NCBI GenBank assembly: GCA_937995745.1
Contig: CALKIU010000131.1
Span: forward strand, 1-64,000
Direction: 5' to 3'
DNA: 64,000 bases
DNA from: an uncultured Bacillaceae bacterium
GTDB taxonomy: Bacteria > Bacillota > Bacilli > Bacillales > Cytobacillaceae
Positions 26,000 to 35,514 of this stretch are shown in pieces. The notes beneath the pieces are model-generated. The model did not search any database, was not told the origin of the DNA, and worked only from the letters and a program-made list of their open reading frames with translations. The position numbers and the translations under genes are program-made. Position 1 is the stretch's first letter, and every line of letters starts with the position of its first letter.

Positions 26000-27553
26000 T
26001 TACAGCGGAATGTTGCCGTGTTTCTTGGCCGGACGGGATTCTTTTTTGTTTTGCAGCATATCCAAAGCTTGAATCAGTTTGATTCTCGTCTCTCTCGGGT
26101 CAATGACATCATCCACCATGCCGTGTGCTGCGGCAATGTACGGGTTGGCAAATTTCTCTCTGTATTCGGCAATCTTCTGCGCTCTTGTCGCCTCCGGATT
26201 AGAGCTGTTGGCAATCTCTCTTGAGAAGATAATGTTTGCGGCACCCTCCGGTCCCATAACAGCAATCTCGGCATTCGGCCAAGCAAATACCAGGTCTGCG
26301 CCAATGGATTTACTGTTCAAGGCCACATAAGCTCCGCCGTAAGCTTTTCTCAAAATAACGGTAATCTTCGGAACAGTGGCTTCGGAATATGCGTACAAGA
26401 TTTTTGCCCCGTGGCGGATAATTCCTCCATGTTCTTGTTTAACACCCGGGAAGAATCCTGTCACGTCTTCAAATGTAATAATCGGAATGTTGAATGCATC
26501 GCATGTGCGGATAAATCTTGACGCTTTGTCGGATGAATCGATATCCAATCCGCCGGCCATGAATTTCGGCTGGTTGCAAACCAATCCCACCGTTTGGCCT
26601 TTAATTCTGGCGAATCCGACGACAATATTTTTCGCAAATTCTGAATGGACTTCAAAGAATGAACCTTCGTCGACGACCTGTTCTACAACGACACGCACAT
26701 CATATGGACGGACGGCATCAAACGGTACAAGATCCGTTAAATCCGGACGATAATCATCTTCATCGCCGTTGTACGGAACGACAGGCGGTTTTTCTCTGTT
26801 GTTTTGCGGCAAATATGACAATAACGTTCTGACCTTTTCCAAAATGGCTTCTTCTGATTCGGCCCGGAAGTGCGCCACACCGCTGATGGAGTTGTGCACG
26901 CGTGAACCGCCCAAATCTTCCGCCGATATTTTTTCTCCAGTCACCGTTTCAATTACTTTCGGACCCGTGATAAACATTTTACTTGTTTTGTCAACCATCA
27001 TGACGAAGTCTGTAATGGCCGGAGAATAAACGGCGCCGCCTGCACAAGGACCCATAATAACTGAAATCTGCGGAATCACTCCCGAATAAATGGAGTTCCG
27101 GTAGAACACTTTTCCGTAACCGTCAAGGGAAAGAACTCCTTCTTGAATCCGTGCGCCGCCAGAATCATTCAAACCGATGAACGGCGTTCCGTTCTTATAT
27201 GCCAAGTCCATGACGGCAGCAATTTTATTGGCGTGCATTTCGCCGAGCGCACCGCCGAAAACGGTAAAATCTTGTGAGAACAAATATACCGGACGTCCGT
27301 TGATTTTTCCATAACCGGTAACTACGCCGTCGCCGGGTCCCTTTTGCTTGTCCATGCCAAAATCTTTCACCCGGTGTTCTACAAACGGATTGATTTCCAC
27401 AAATGTACCGGGGTCAAGAAGCAGATCAATTCTTTCTCTGGCGGTCAACTTTCCCTTTTCGTGCTGTTTGGCGATTCTCTCATCTCCGCCGCCGAGTTCC
27501 ACTTCTCTTCTTTTGTCATAAAGTTCGTTAATTTTTTCATAGATGTCGATCAT
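26000..27553 (-). CDS. mmdA: acyl-CoA (propionyl-CoA) carboxylase carboxyltransferase subunit, MmdA/YqjD
   Basis: A 517-residue biotin-dependent carboxyltransferase. Two crotonase-like halves are visible, with the oxyanion-hole glycines in NDSGGARIQEG (near residue 115) and GGAV (near 155) and the second half GGAYVALNSK and GPEGAANIIF near 430-460. It most likely carboxylates propionyl-CoA to (S)-methylmalonyl-CoA, feeding mce and the mutase. The true start is ATG 27553 (MIDIYEKINEL), one base after the mce stop. No biotin carboxylase or carrier gene is adjacent, so those parts must come from elsewhere. Alternatively it could act as a decarboxylase subunit, but no membrane partner is present. 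Confidence 0.88.
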   Translation of the reverse strand: MIDIYEKINELYDKRREVELGGGDERIAKQHEKGKLTARERIDLLLDPGTFVEINPFVEHRVKDFGMDKQKGPGDGVVTGYGKINGRPVYLFSQDFTVFGGALGEMHANKIAAVMDLAYKNGTPFIGLNDSGGARIQEGVLSLDGYGKVFYRNSIYSGVIPQISVIMGPCAGGAVYSPAITDFVMMVDKTSKMFITGPKVIETVTGEKISAEDLGGSRVHNSISGVAHFRAESEEAILEKVRTLLSYLPQNNREKPPVVPYNGDEDDYRPDLTDLVPFDAVRPYDVRVVVEQVVDEGSFFEVHSEFAKNIVVGFARIKGQTVGLVCNQPKFMAGGLDIDSSDKASRFIRTCDAFNIPIITFEDVTGFFPGVKQEHGGIIRHGAKILYAYSEATVPKITVILRKAYGGAYVALNSKSIGADLVFAWPNAEIAVMGPEGAANIIFSREIANSSNPEATRAQKIAEYREKFANPYIAAAHGMVDDVIDPRETRIKLIQALDMLQNKKESRPAKKHGNIPL

Positions 27554-27554
27554 C

Positions 27555-27968
27555 TTACTCTCCCTCTCCCTTTTTCTCACATAATTCATATAAAACCTTG
27601 CCGGTTGATTTCGGATGCATGAATGCCACCAAGGAACCACCGGCACCGGTTTTCGGTTTTTCGTTAATCATCCTGATCCCTTTGGATTTCACCTGCTCCA
27701 TTTCTTCTTCTATGGAGTCTGTGCGCAATGCAATATGGTGAATCCCTTCGCCGCGTTTTTCAATATGCTTGGCAATCGGACTGTTTTCATGAAGCGGCTC
27801 CAAGAGTTCTATTTTTGTTTCTCCCACTTGCAGGAAAGCCACTTTTACCCCTTCGCTTTCCACTTCTTCAATGCCTTTCAGTTCCAACTTCAGCACTTCA
27901 GTATAGAAAGGGAGTGTGGCTTCCAGCGATTGGACTGCAATCCCTATGTGATCCACCTTTGTAATCAA
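27555..27968 (-). CDS. mce: methylmalonyl-CoA epimerase
   Basis: A 137-residue glyoxalase-fold (VOC) enzyme that interconverts (S)- and (R)-methylmalonyl-CoA. Metal ligands of the family are seen: H7 (KVDHIGIAV), Q/E near residue 54 (ETKIELLEP), H77 (GIHHIAL) and E at the end (VLYELCEKK). It begins with TTG, just after a GGGGGGAAG stretch. With mmdA it forms a two-gene operon separated by one base. The pathway continues with mutAB-meaB about 1.7 kb away on the same strand. A -10 TATAAT lies at 28032-28037 with no clear -35. Confidence 0.92.
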   Translation of the reverse strand: MITKVDHIGIAVQSLEATLPFYTEVLKLELKGIEEVESEGVKVAFLQVGETKIELLEPLHENSPIAKHIEKRGEGIHHIALRTDSIEEEMEQVKSKGIRMINEKPKTGAGGSLVAFMHPKSTGKVLYELCEKKGEGE

Positions 27969-28076
27969 TTTCTTCCCCCCGCCTCATAAATGTGTTATTA
28001 AGTGAATAGTAAAAATTTTAAGTATGTTCATATTATACAATAAATTTGTCGAAAATCCTGCAAAAATTTTTACTAG

Positions 28077-28105
28077 TTGTTCATTTTTATTTATGTTAGT
28101 AAAAT
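28077..28105 (+). promoter_or_regulatory. SigA promoter of prli42
   Basis: Plus strand -35 TTGTTC (28077-28082), 17-base spacer, -10 TAAAAT (28100-28105), with transcription starting about 20 bases before the ribosome binding site. Confidence 0.6.
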
Positions 28106-28137
28106 AGGGTTAGCAGTTCGTTGGGAGGGATGTCAGA

Positions 28138-28230
28138 ATGAACAGAAAATTGATGAAAATTTTTGTTTATTTAATGATATTTGCGATGCTTGCCTCGACT
28201 TTGTTAATGGGATTAACAATGATTTTTTAA
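28138..28230 (+). CDS. prli42: Prli42-like stressosome membrane miniprotein
   Basis: A 30-residue peptide (MNRKLMKIFVYLMIFAML, then ASTLLMGLTMIF) with a basic N-terminus and a single membrane helix from about residue 8 to 28. It resembles Listeria Prli42, a 31-residue protein that anchors the stressosome at the membrane, in size, charge pattern and the STLL(M/T)G motif. GGGAGGGA lies eight bases before the ATG. It has its own promoter and terminator, and sits on the plus strand between mce and meaB. Too short for standard gene finding; assignment rests on sequence resemblance only. Confidence 0.75.
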   Translation: MNRKLMKIFVYLMIFAMLASTLLMGLTMIF

Positions 28231-28245
28231 ATATTTTCCGCACTT

Positions 28246-28274
28246 AAACCAAGGAAAAACCTTGGTTTTTTTAA
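28246..28274 (+). terminator. terminator of prli42
   Basis: AAACCAAGG, five-base loop, CCTTGGTTTTTTT, 15 bases behind the prli42 stop codon. Confidence 0.85.
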
Positions 28275-28598
28275 AAAATATTTTTTGTTTTTTATTTTTG
28301 AACTTATGTAATTTTCTAAAAAATATATATACAGAATATCTGTTTCTCTTCTGTTTGACAAATGATTTTTTTCCTTTCCCGCCAGCGGTACATAATTTAA
28401 GGCAAACGCCCTATATTCCCAAATTCCCAACGAATCTTCAGGTATATTATTTTTAAAAAAGGAACCCGCAGAAACGGACGGACAGAAGCGATTATCGGAA
28501 AAAACCTATTTTTTGTCGGGCGTGGCGAGCCGTCCCTATGTTTCTCGGAACGGCCCGGAAAAACAACGCCCGTCCATTGCGCCGAAAGCTTTGGAGAA
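28275..28598. other. intergenic region downstream of meaB
   Basis: A+T-rich stretch, then a G+C-rich imperfect hairpin (GGGCGT and GCCGTCC pairing with GGAACGGC and ACGCCC, 28519-28573) that probably ends the mutAB-meaB transcript. On the minus strand the following T-run starts some ten bases later. No open frame is supported. Confidence 0.4.
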
Positions 28599-29735
28599 TT
28601 ATTCGGCATCAACAGCATTCATCGTGCGGTAAAATTCTTTAAACAGCGTATCCACCGCTGATGCAACCGTCCTTGCTCCGGCCATGATTTCATTCTCCAA
28701 TTTCGGAAGAAGTTCCTTCACGCGCGGATTATTGTAAAAATTCATCCGCAGCTGATCTTCAATCATTGAATGCAGCCAGCGCTGCTTTTGCCATCTTCTC
28801 CGCTCATAGAAAACTCCCGAAGCCTTTGTATTCTTTTCAAACTCCTTTATGACGTTCCAAACATTGTCAATTCCTTCATGATAAAGAGCGGAACAGGTGT
28901 ACGCTTTCGTTTGCCATCCCTTTGTGGCAGGTTGAAGGAAATGGAGAATCCGGTTGTATTCCTCTTTTGTTTTTTCGGCTTTTATTTTATTCTCGCCGTC
29001 CGCTTTATTTACAAATATCCCGTCTGCGAGCTCCATAATGCCTTTTTTCATTCCTTGAAGTTCGTCGCCCGCGCCGGTCAAGACGACAAGCATGAAGAAA
29101 TCAACCATTTCCCTGACGACGATTTCGTTTTGGCCGACCCCGACCGTTTCGATGAGAATGACATCAAATCCGGCCGCTTCACAAACGAGCATCGATTCCC
29201 TCGTTTTCCGGTGGACGCCCCCGAGTTTCCCTTCCGATGGAGAAGGACGGATAAATGCCCGGGGGTTTTTTGTCAACTTTTCCATCCGGGTTTTGTCGCC
29301 GAGAATACTTCCCCCGCTTATGCTTGAACTGGGATCAATCGCCAAAACAGCCACTTTGAGGCCCAGGTCGCACAAATAAGAGCCAAAAGCCTCGATAAAG
29401 GTGCTTTTGCCCGCCCCGGGAACACCGGTTATTCCTATGCGGAGAGCGTTCCCCGTATGGGGAAGGAGCTTGTGCAAAAGCTCCTGCGACCATTTGAAAT
29501 GGTGCTCGGCATTGCTTTCTATTAATGTGATTGCCTTCGCCAATTGTGTCCGGTCCCCGCGAAGTACCCCGTTATACAGTTCCTCGATGTCGGGACCGGT
29601 TGTCCGTTTTTTTCGGAATTGCGGCCGTTTTGCAACCGTGGTGCCGGAAGAGCGGATTTCAACGCCTTTTCTCACCACGGTTGCAAATTCCGGACTGTTC
29701 GGATCGCTCCACTCCGGTCTTTTGTCTTCCGTCAT
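28599..29735 (-). CDS. meaB: methylmalonyl-CoA mutase-associated GTPase MeaB
   Basis: A 378-residue G3E-family GTPase that gates cofactor loading into, and protects, the B12-dependent methylmalonyl-CoA mutase. Walker A is GVPGAGKST (about residues 102-110), followed by the DPSSSxSGGSILGDKTRM switch region, ETVGVGQNE and the NKADGEN specificity motif. The start at 29735 (MTEDKRPEW) follows the mutB stop by one base; a longer frame would begin inside mutB. The position at the end of the mutA-mutB-meaB operon fixes its partner. Confidence 0.93.
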   Translation of the reverse strand: MTEDKRPEWSDPNSPEFATVVRKGVEIRSSGTTVAKRPQFRKKRTTGPDIEELYNGVLRGDRTQLAKAITLIESNAEHHFKWSQELLHKLLPHTGNALRIGITGVPGAGKSTFIEAFGSYLCDLGLKVAVLAIDPSSSISGGSILGDKTRMEKLTKNPRAFIRPSPSEGKLGGVHRKTRESMLVCEAAGFDVILIETVGVGQNEIVVREMVDFFMLVVLTGAGDELQGMKKGIMELADGIFVNKADGENKIKAEKTKEEYNRILHFLQPATKGWQTKAYTCSALYHEGIDNVWNVIKEFEKNTKASGVFYERRRWQKQRWLHSMIEDQLRMNFYNNPRVKELLPKLENEIMAGARTVASAVDTLFKEFYRTMNAVDAE

Positions 29736-29736
29736 C

Positions 29737-31929
29737 TTACTGCGACACTTCCTCGTATCCAAGCCGTTCATAAACAGCCTTTAATACTTTTTGGGCTGCA
29801 ACGGGGATGACCGTTCCCGGACCGAAAACAGCGCTGGCACCGTGCTCATAGAGGAACTCGTAATCCTGGGCCGGAATGACACCGCCGACCACAATGACGA
29901 TATCTTCGCGGCCGAGTTTTTTCAATTCCTCGACGAGCTGCGGCAGTAACGTTTTATGTCCTGCGGCAAGAGAACTCATCCCGATTACGTGGACGTCATT
30001 TTCAACCGCTTGACGGGCTGTTTCCGCCGGCGTCTGGAACAACGGGCCGATATCGACGTCAAAGCCCATATCAGCAAAAGCGGTGGCCACCACTTTCGCT
30101 CCTCTGTCGTGACCGTCCTGTCCCATTTTGGCAATGAGAATCCGCGGCCGTCTTCCTTCATTCTCCAAGAATTCATCGGTCATTCTCTTTACTTCGGCAA
30201 TTTCTTCTTCATTGGCAAAGGCAGAACTGTATACTCCGCTGACGGAACGGATGACAGCTTTATGGCGTCCGGTCACTTTTTCAATTGCATAGGAAATTTC
30301 TCCTAATGTCGCTCTTGCCCTGGCGGCTTGGACAGACAGTTCAAGCAGGTTGCCTTCTCCTGTTTCCGCCGCTTTTGTGATCGCATCCAATGCCTGGCGG
30401 ACTTTTTCATTGTCGCGTGTTGCTTTCAATTCTTTCAGTTTTTGGATCTGGCTCTGCCGCACAGCGGTGTTGTCAACTTCTAAAATTTCAATCGGATCTT
30501 CTTTTTCCAGACGGTATTTGTTTACGCCGATAATCGTTTCGGTTGCCGAATCAATTTTTGCCTGGCGTTTGGCCGCCGCTTCTTCAATGCGCATTTTCGG
30601 CAGGCCTGTCTCAATTGCCTTGGCCATTCCACCCAATTTTTCAATCTCTTCGATATGGGCCCAAGCACGTTTTACAAGCTCATTTGTCAGAGCTTCTACA
30701 TAATAGGAGCCGGCCCACGGGTCAATGACCTTGGTAATTCCGGATTCTTCTTGCAAATACAGTTGCGTGTTTCTGGCAATCCGTGCCGAGAAGTCGGTCG
30801 GCAAGGCGATGGCTTCATCCAGGGCGTTCGTATGCAAAGACTGGGTATGTCCCATCGCTGCCGCATGGGCTTCAATCAATGTCCGGACAACGTTGTTGAA
30901 CGGATCTTGCTCCGTCAAACTCCATCCGGATGTTTGCGAGTGAGTGCGCAACGCCATTGACTTCGGATTTTTCGGATTGAACGATTTCATCAGCTTGGCC
31001 CAAATGAGCCTTGCTGCCCGCAGTTTGGCCACTTCCATGAAATAGTTCATTCCGATGCCCCAGAAGAATGACAAACGCGGCGCAAAGGAATCGATATCAA
31101 TTCCGGCTTTCAATCCCGTTCTTACATACTCAAGGCCGTCGGCAAGGGTGTAAGCCAGTTCAATATCCGCCGGGGCGCCGGCTTCCTGCATGTGATAGCC
31201 GGAAATACTGATGCTGTTGAATTTCGGCATATATTTGGACGTGTATTCAAAGATATCGGCGATAATTCTCATGGACATTTCCGGAGGATAAATATACGTA
31301 TTGCGAACCATGTATTCTTTTAAAATATCATTTTGGATTGTTCCGGAAAGTTTGTCCTGGGTCACCCCCTGTTCTTCGGCCGTAACGATGTAAAACGCCA
31401 TAATCGGCAATACGGCGCCGTTCATCGTCATTGAAACGGACATCTTGTCCAAGGGGATGCCGTCAAACAACGTTTTCATATCGAGGACGCTGTCAATGGC
31501 CACTCCCGCTTTTCCGACGTCGCCGACAACCCTCTCGTGGTCGGAGTCATATCCGCGATGCGTTGCCAAGTCAAAAGCAACGGACAATCCTTTCTGTCCC
31601 ATGGCAAGGTTTCTCCTGTAAAAGGCGTTGCTTTCTTCCGCCGTGGAAAAACCGGCATATTGACGGACTGTCCAGGGACGGTTAACATACATGGTCGGGT
31701 ATGGTCCCCTTGTGTACGGGGGAATTCCCGGAAGATGATCAAGCTGTTCCAGTCCTTTTCTGTCTTCGTCAGTATACAATGCTTTGATTTTTATATGCTC
31801 ATTTGTTTCATACAACAAATCATCAATATTTTTCTTGACCGCTTCTTCGGCTTTTTTGCGCCAATATTCTTTCGATTGTTTTTCCGTATTTTCAAAAAGC
31901 TTAATTTTCTTAAAATTCGGCTTACTCAT
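29737..31929 (-). CDS. mutB: methylmalonyl-CoA mutase large (alpha) subunit
   Basis: A 730-residue adenosylcobalamin-dependent isomerase that converts (R)-methylmalonyl-CoA to succinyl-CoA. The N-terminal TIM barrel holds the CoA channel ([27 protein letters not shown] region). The C-terminal B12 domain has the base-off/His-on motif [10 protein letters not shown] near residue 605, then SSLAAGH and VVGGVIP. All the features of the catalytic subunit are intact. Its ATG overlaps the mutA stop by four bases, giving coupled synthesis of the heterodimer, and meaB follows immediately. Confidence 0.96.
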   Translation of the reverse strand: MSKPNFKKIKLFENTEKQSKEYWRKKAEEAVKKNIDDLLYETNEHIKIKALYTDEDRKGLEQLDHLPGIPPYTRGPYPTMYVNRPWTVRQYAGFSTAEESNAFYRRNLAMGQKGLSVAFDLATHRGYDSDHERVVGDVGKAGVAIDSVLDMKTLFDGIPLDKMSVSMTMNGAVLPIMAFYIVTAEEQGVTQDKLSGTIQNDILKEYMVRNTYIYPPEMSMRIIADIFEYTSKYMPKFNSISISGYHMQEAGAPADIELAYTLADGLEYVRTGLKAGIDIDSFAPRLSFFWGIGMNYFMEVAKLRAARLIWAKLMKSFNPKNPKSMALRTHSQTSGWSLTEQDPFNNVVRTLIEAHAAAMGHTQSLHTNALDEAIALPTDFSARIARNTQLYLQEESGITKVIDPWAGSYYVEALTNELVKRAWAHIEEIEKLGGMAKAIETGLPKMRIEEAAAKRQAKIDSATETIIGVNKYRLEKEDPIEILEVDNTAVRQSQIQKLKELKATRDNEKVRQALDAITKAAETGEGNLLELSVQAARARATLGEISYAIEKVTGRHKAVIRSVSGVYSSAFANEEEIAEVKRMTDEFLENEGRRPRILIAKMGQDGHDRGAKVVATAFADMGFDVDIGPLFQTPAETARQAVENDVHVIGMSSLAAGHKTLLPQLVEELKKLGREDIVIVVGGVIPAQDYEFLYEHGASAVFGPGTVIPVAAQKVLKAVYERLGYEEVSQ

Positions 31930-33782
31930 TCCTTCTCCACCCCCATTTCCGCTAATAAAGCGGCAAGAGTTTCATAGCAATTGCTCTTCAAGTGGATGAA
32001 CCCGTCAATGCCGCTGTCCACCCACTCTTGTTGGTTTTCGGGCAAGCCGGCCAAATAAATTTTTCTGTCCGGATATTTTTCTTTCAAGCTCTTCACGAAA
32101 CCGGTACCGAGATTTTCATACCATTCGTTGGAACCGCAAATACAATAATGCGTGAAGCCGGACTTTCCGATGAAATCAAGAGCTTCTTCAACCGTTTCCA
32201 GGCTGCCGCTTTCTTCCGTGCCGATGCCTCCCGGGGCAAAGAAGCCGGTTGCAAAATCCATTCTCGGCTTGTACTCTTTTAAAGTTCCAAGCGTAATTAA
32301 ACCGACGGTCAATTTTGCTCCCTTTTCTGCCAGACGAACAGCTTTTTCTCGCAGTCTTTCATATGGTTCTGCCAATCTTTCTTGCGGAATGGCGGCAATA
32401 AATGCTCCTTCACCGGATCCGGTTGCCGGTTCTTCGTCGGCGAAAGTCACATGGAGAGGCTCATCTTGCAATGTTGCATATCTGTTTGTGCCGACAATTG
32501 TTTGTTTTCTCGTAAAAATAGCATTCCGGCGCTTTTCCATCACTCCGGCAATTTGTTCTTGAAGCCATCCGGATTTCAATACTTCCAGAATGCCGCCTTT
32601 ATCTTCAATCTCCAAGAACAGTTCCCAAGCATTTTCGGCCAACTCGTTCGTCAAATGCTCCACATACCAGGAACCGCCGGCCGGGTCAACCGTTTTCGTC
32701 AACAAGGACTCTTCTTTCAAAATCAATTGGGTATTCCGGGCGATCCGTCCGGAAAATTCCGTTTCTTTCCCTTCAGGCTCATTGTAGGGGCTCACATGCA
32801 AGTACTGCACGCCGCCAAGAACAGCGGCAAACGCCTCGCTTCCGGCCCGCAGCATATTCACGTACGGATCATAAACGGTTTTCGTAAATTGTGATGTCCT
32901 GGCGGAAATGATCATTTTTTGCTGTTCCTCATCCGCTCCATATGCTTCGGCCACTTTGCTCCACAACACTCTGGCGGCCCGCAATTTCGCCAGCTCCATA
33001 AAGAAATTGGCTCCGATCGAGAATTGGAACACAAACTTGGACAAGGCCTCTTCCGCCGGCAATCCTCTTTCTTTCAATTGTTCAATGTGGCAAACAGCCG
33101 TGCTTAAAGCCACAGCCAGTTCTTGAACGGCATTGGCCCCGCCGTTGTGGTACGGCGTCGTATCACAAAGAATCGTTCTTATTTGCGGAAGTTTTTCGGA
33201 AGCTTTCTTGACGCTTTCACAAAATTCATCATACATTTCCTTGATGTTGTCTTTTTCTGCTCCTTTTTCCGCCAAAAGGGCAACCGGATCGGCCGCGACA
33301 AATCCTTTACCTTCTTCCGCGCCGGGCAGTCCGGCAAGAAGCTCGATCAATACACCGTGAATATCTTTGCCGTTTACGCTGTACGGATACTGGCCGTGAA
33401 ATTCTTTAAGAACAGCCTCCAAACCCGGCACGAGCTTTTCGCTTCCTTCAAAAGAAACCGTCGTTTGGCCTCTGTCAAAGGCGGAAACGAGAAGTTCTTT
33501 TAAATTTTCCGCATTGTCCGCCGTAATTTGTTGGGCTACTTCCCACTCATTCCCAACCGGCGAAATTCCCCTGCGGTAATCCGCTTGTCCGGGATATTGG
33601 GAAATCTCTTGAAGATTTTGATCTTCTTTTGTATAAAGGGGCTTCAACGTGATTCCTTCAAACGTTTCCGTTACAAGGGAATCTATCGGTTTCCCTTTGA
33701 GCATCGCTTCCCCTTTTTCCTTCCACTCCTCCATCGCCGGTACGGGAAAAGAAATTTGCGACATTTCTTTTATGCTCATCAT
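31926..33782 (-). CDS. mutA: methylmalonyl-CoA mutase small (beta) subunit
   Basis: A 618-residue non-catalytic partner of the mutase heterodimer. The barrel half aligns with MutB ([33 protein letters not shown]). The C-terminal cobalamin-like domain lacks the DxHxxG motif, as expected for the small subunit. The start at 33782 is an ATG next to a second ATG; a GAGGA site lies about ten bases upstream. The start codon overlaps the stop of a 29-codon leader frame in an ATGA arrangement. It is first in the mutA-mutB-meaB operon. Confidence 0.93.
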   Translation of the reverse strand: MMSIKEMSQISFPVPAMEEWKEKGEAMLKGKPIDSLVTETFEGITLKPLYTKEDQNLQEISQYPGQADYRRGISPVGNEWEVAQQITADNAENLKELLVSAFDRGQTTVSFEGSEKLVPGLEAVLKEFHGQYPYSVNGKDIHGVLIELLAGLPGAEEGKGFVAADPVALLAEKGAEKDNIKEMYDEFCESVKKASEKLPQIRTILCDTTPYHNGGANAVQELAVALSTAVCHIEQLKERGLPAEEALSKFVFQFSIGANFFMELAKLRAARVLWSKVAEAYGADEEQQKMIISARTSQFTKTVYDPYVNMLRAGSEAFAAVLGGVQYLHVSPYNEPEGKETEFSGRIARNTQLILKEESLLTKTVDPAGGSWYVEHLTNELAENAWELFLEIEDKGGILEVLKSGWLQEQIAGVMEKRRNAIFTRKQTIVGTNRYATLQDEPLHVTFADEEPATGSGEGAFIAAIPQERLAEPYERLREKAVRLAEKGAKLTVGLITLGTLKEYKPRMDFATGFFAPGGIGTEESGSLETVEEALDFIGKSGFTHYCICGSNEWYENLGTGFVKSLKEKYPDRKIYLAGLPENQQEWVDSGIDGFIHLKSNCYETLAALLAEMGVEKE

Positions 33783-33868
33783 ATCGACGCTATCCTCGCA
33801 AAGTCCGCCGGAAGAATGTTCACTACAAAAAATCGTTCCGGACAGTCTTTACGAAATAACGGTTTCAC
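33779..33868 (-). CDS. 29-codon leader open frame upstream of mutA
   Basis: A GTG-initiated frame (MKPLFRKDCPERF...) of 29 codons. The minus strand reads AAGGGAAGGA directly before the GTG, a good but very close ribosome site. Its TGA overlaps the first ATG of mutA (ATATGATG), the usual layout of translationally coupled genes. It could be a small protein or an upstream frame that controls mutA. A cre-like sequence (AAATAACGGTTTCA, 33854-33867) covers its beginning. I recognise no homologue. Confidence 0.35.
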   Translation of the reverse strand: MKPLFRKDCPERFFVVNILPADFARIASI

Positions 33869-34078
33869 TCCTTCCCTTTGGTATTAATGATGATTGTAAC
33901 AAAGATGATAATTTTGAAAAAATAGTTTAATTCTATTTTAGTATACAGTGAAAATATTTCAATGAGTAAAAAAAATCTGAAATTAAAAAACTTTAATTTC
34001 CGTTTCATTCTTTGCTGTGAAATGGAATTAACAGTCATTTCACAAGAACATTTTTCCATTTTCAATTTTTATACAGGA
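33869..34078. promoter_or_regulatory. control region upstream of mutA with TGAAA/TTTCA inverted repeats
   Basis: A+T-rich DNA holding three inverted repeats: TGAAAATATTTCA (33949-33961), GAAATTAAA-aaac-TTTAATTTC (33979-34000, followed by eight T on the minus strand) and GTGAAATG-N11-CATTTCAC (34017-34043). The mutA promoter must lie here; a TACAAT -10 is visible on the minus strand near 33895 without a good -35. Confidence 0.4.
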
Positions 34079-34128
34079 AAAAAATATGTGAAATGATCAT
34101 CCGTGCCCGGCGGATTATCATTTCACAT
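34078..34128 (-). terminator. terminator of the bcd-lpdV-bkd operon
   Basis: 18-bp stem with one mismatch (ATGTGAAATGATCATCCG, 34086-34103, pairing with 34111-34128) and a seven-base loop, followed on the minus strand by ATTTTTTT. It lies about 120 bases behind bkdB. Confidence 0.85.
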
Positions 34129-34249
34129 TTCCATGCTTGTAAAGGATTGGATTCCATCTTTCTTCCGCTAAACGTTCAAATTGCATCCGGTCCATTCTCC
34201 CCGGACAAACCTCAGGAAAGGAGAAACGTCATTCCGTACCGGCAGCCTT

Positions 34250-35494
34250 TCAATACAAGTTCGTTTTATCTGCCCGCATATTCTCGAGAATTTCCTTCAC
34301 CCTTTGCAAAAATCTCCCGCTGATGAGCCCGTCGAGAATTCTGTGATCGATCGACAAACATAAATGGACGATGTCGCGGATGGCGATCATGCCGTTTATG
34401 ACGACCGGGCGTTTGGTAATTTTTTCTACTTGGAGGATGGCAGCCTGCGGGTAATTAATAATTCCCCTCGACAGGACTGAGCCGAAAGTACCCGTATTAT
34501 TTACGGTAAAAGTCCCCCCTTGCATCTCTTCAACGGAAAAAGCGCCGTCTTTTGCTTTTATGGCAAAGTCTGCCAATTCCTTGGCAATTCCTTTGATTGT
34601 TTTTTCATCTGCCCTTTTTATGACGGGAACATACAAGGCGTCTTCCGAGGCAACGGCAACCGATATATTGATCTCCTTCTTTTGAATGATCTCATTGCCG
34701 TACCATGTTGAATTCAATTGGGGAAATTCCTTTAAAGCTTGAGCAACCGCTTTGATGAAAAAAGGAAAATAGGTCAGATTAAATCCTTCCTTCGCGATAA
34801 ATTCTTCTTTAACCGAATTTCTGAAAGCAACAAGTTCTGTCACATCGGCTTCCACCATCATCCAAGCATGGGGAATTTCCGCATAACTCCGCACCATGTT
34901 TTCCGCTATCGCTTTGCGGATGCCCGTAACGGGAATGACAGTGTCCTCCCTGTTTTGTGCGGCCGCAAATGGCCGGACTTTTTTACCCTCCTTTTCTGCC
35001 TTATCCGGTATGAAGCCGGAATCGCTTCTTTTCCCCTCAGTCCCTGCGGGTTTCCTTTTTTCAACGATGAAGTTTAATACGTCTTTGCGGGTTATCCGCC
35101 CCCCTGCCCCGGTTCCTTTCACCTCGTTTAAATCAATCCCGTATTCTCTCGAAAGTTTCAAAACTGCCGGTGAATAGCGGGCCTTTTTCGTCTTTCCATT
35201 TCGTTCTTCTCCCGCAGCCGGTTCTTGTGGAGAGATTGTTTTCTTCCTTTCGTCAATTCGCTCCAACAAGCAAAGAACCGTTCCAACCGGAACTGTTTCA
35301 TCCTCCGGAACCAGGATCTTTTTCACCATACCCTCCGAAGTGGAAGGAATTTCGGCGGTGACTTTATCGGTCATAATTTCTGCCAAAGGCTGATATTTCT
35401 CAACCTTTTCTCCTTCCTCCACAAGCCATTTCACCACTGTTCCTTCCGTCACGCTTTCCCCCAGCTGGGGCATTTTGATTTCTTCCGGACTCAT
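34250..35494 (-). CDS. bkdB: branched-chain alpha-keto acid dehydrogenase E2, dihydrolipoyl acyltransferase
   Basis: A 414-residue core subunit of the branched-chain 2-oxo acid dehydrogenase complex. It has one lipoyl domain with the modified K44 (MTDKVTAEI), a linker, a peripheral subunit-binding domain at about 108-142 (YSPAVLKLSREYGI...GAGGRITRKDV) and a catalytic acyltransferase domain with SIDHRILDG near residue 385. The ATG follows AAAAGGAGGC. It is the last gene of the operon and is followed by a strong terminator. Length and layout fit the Bacillus E2 of this complex. Confidence 0.95.
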   Translation of the reverse strand: MSPEEIKMPQLGESVTEGTVVKWLVEEGEKVEKYQPLAEIMTDKVTAEIPSTSEGMVKKILVPEDETVPVGTVLCLLERIDERKKTISPQEPAAGEERNGKTKKARYSPAVLKLSREYGIDLNEVKGTGAGGRITRKDVLNFIVEKRKPAGTEGKRSDSGFIPDKAEKEGKKVRPFAAAQNREDTVIPVTGIRKAIAENMVRSYAEIPHAWMMVEADVTELVAFRNSVKEEFIAKEGFNLTYFPFFIKAVAQALKEFPQLNSTWYGNEIIQKKEINISVAVASEDALYVPVIKRADEKTIKGIAKELADFAIKAKDGAFSVEEMQGGTFTVNNTGTFGSVLSRGIINYPQAAILQVEKITKRPVVINGMIAIRDIVHLCLSIDHRILDGLISGRFLQRVKEILENMRADKTNLY

Positions 35495-35514
35495 TTGCTG
35501 CCTCCTTTTACTGT

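Noticed and set aside
28519..28573. Small structured RNA downstream of meaB
   Set aside because: The G+C-rich imperfect hairpin is more simply the end of the mutAB-meaB transcript; no independent promoter was seen.
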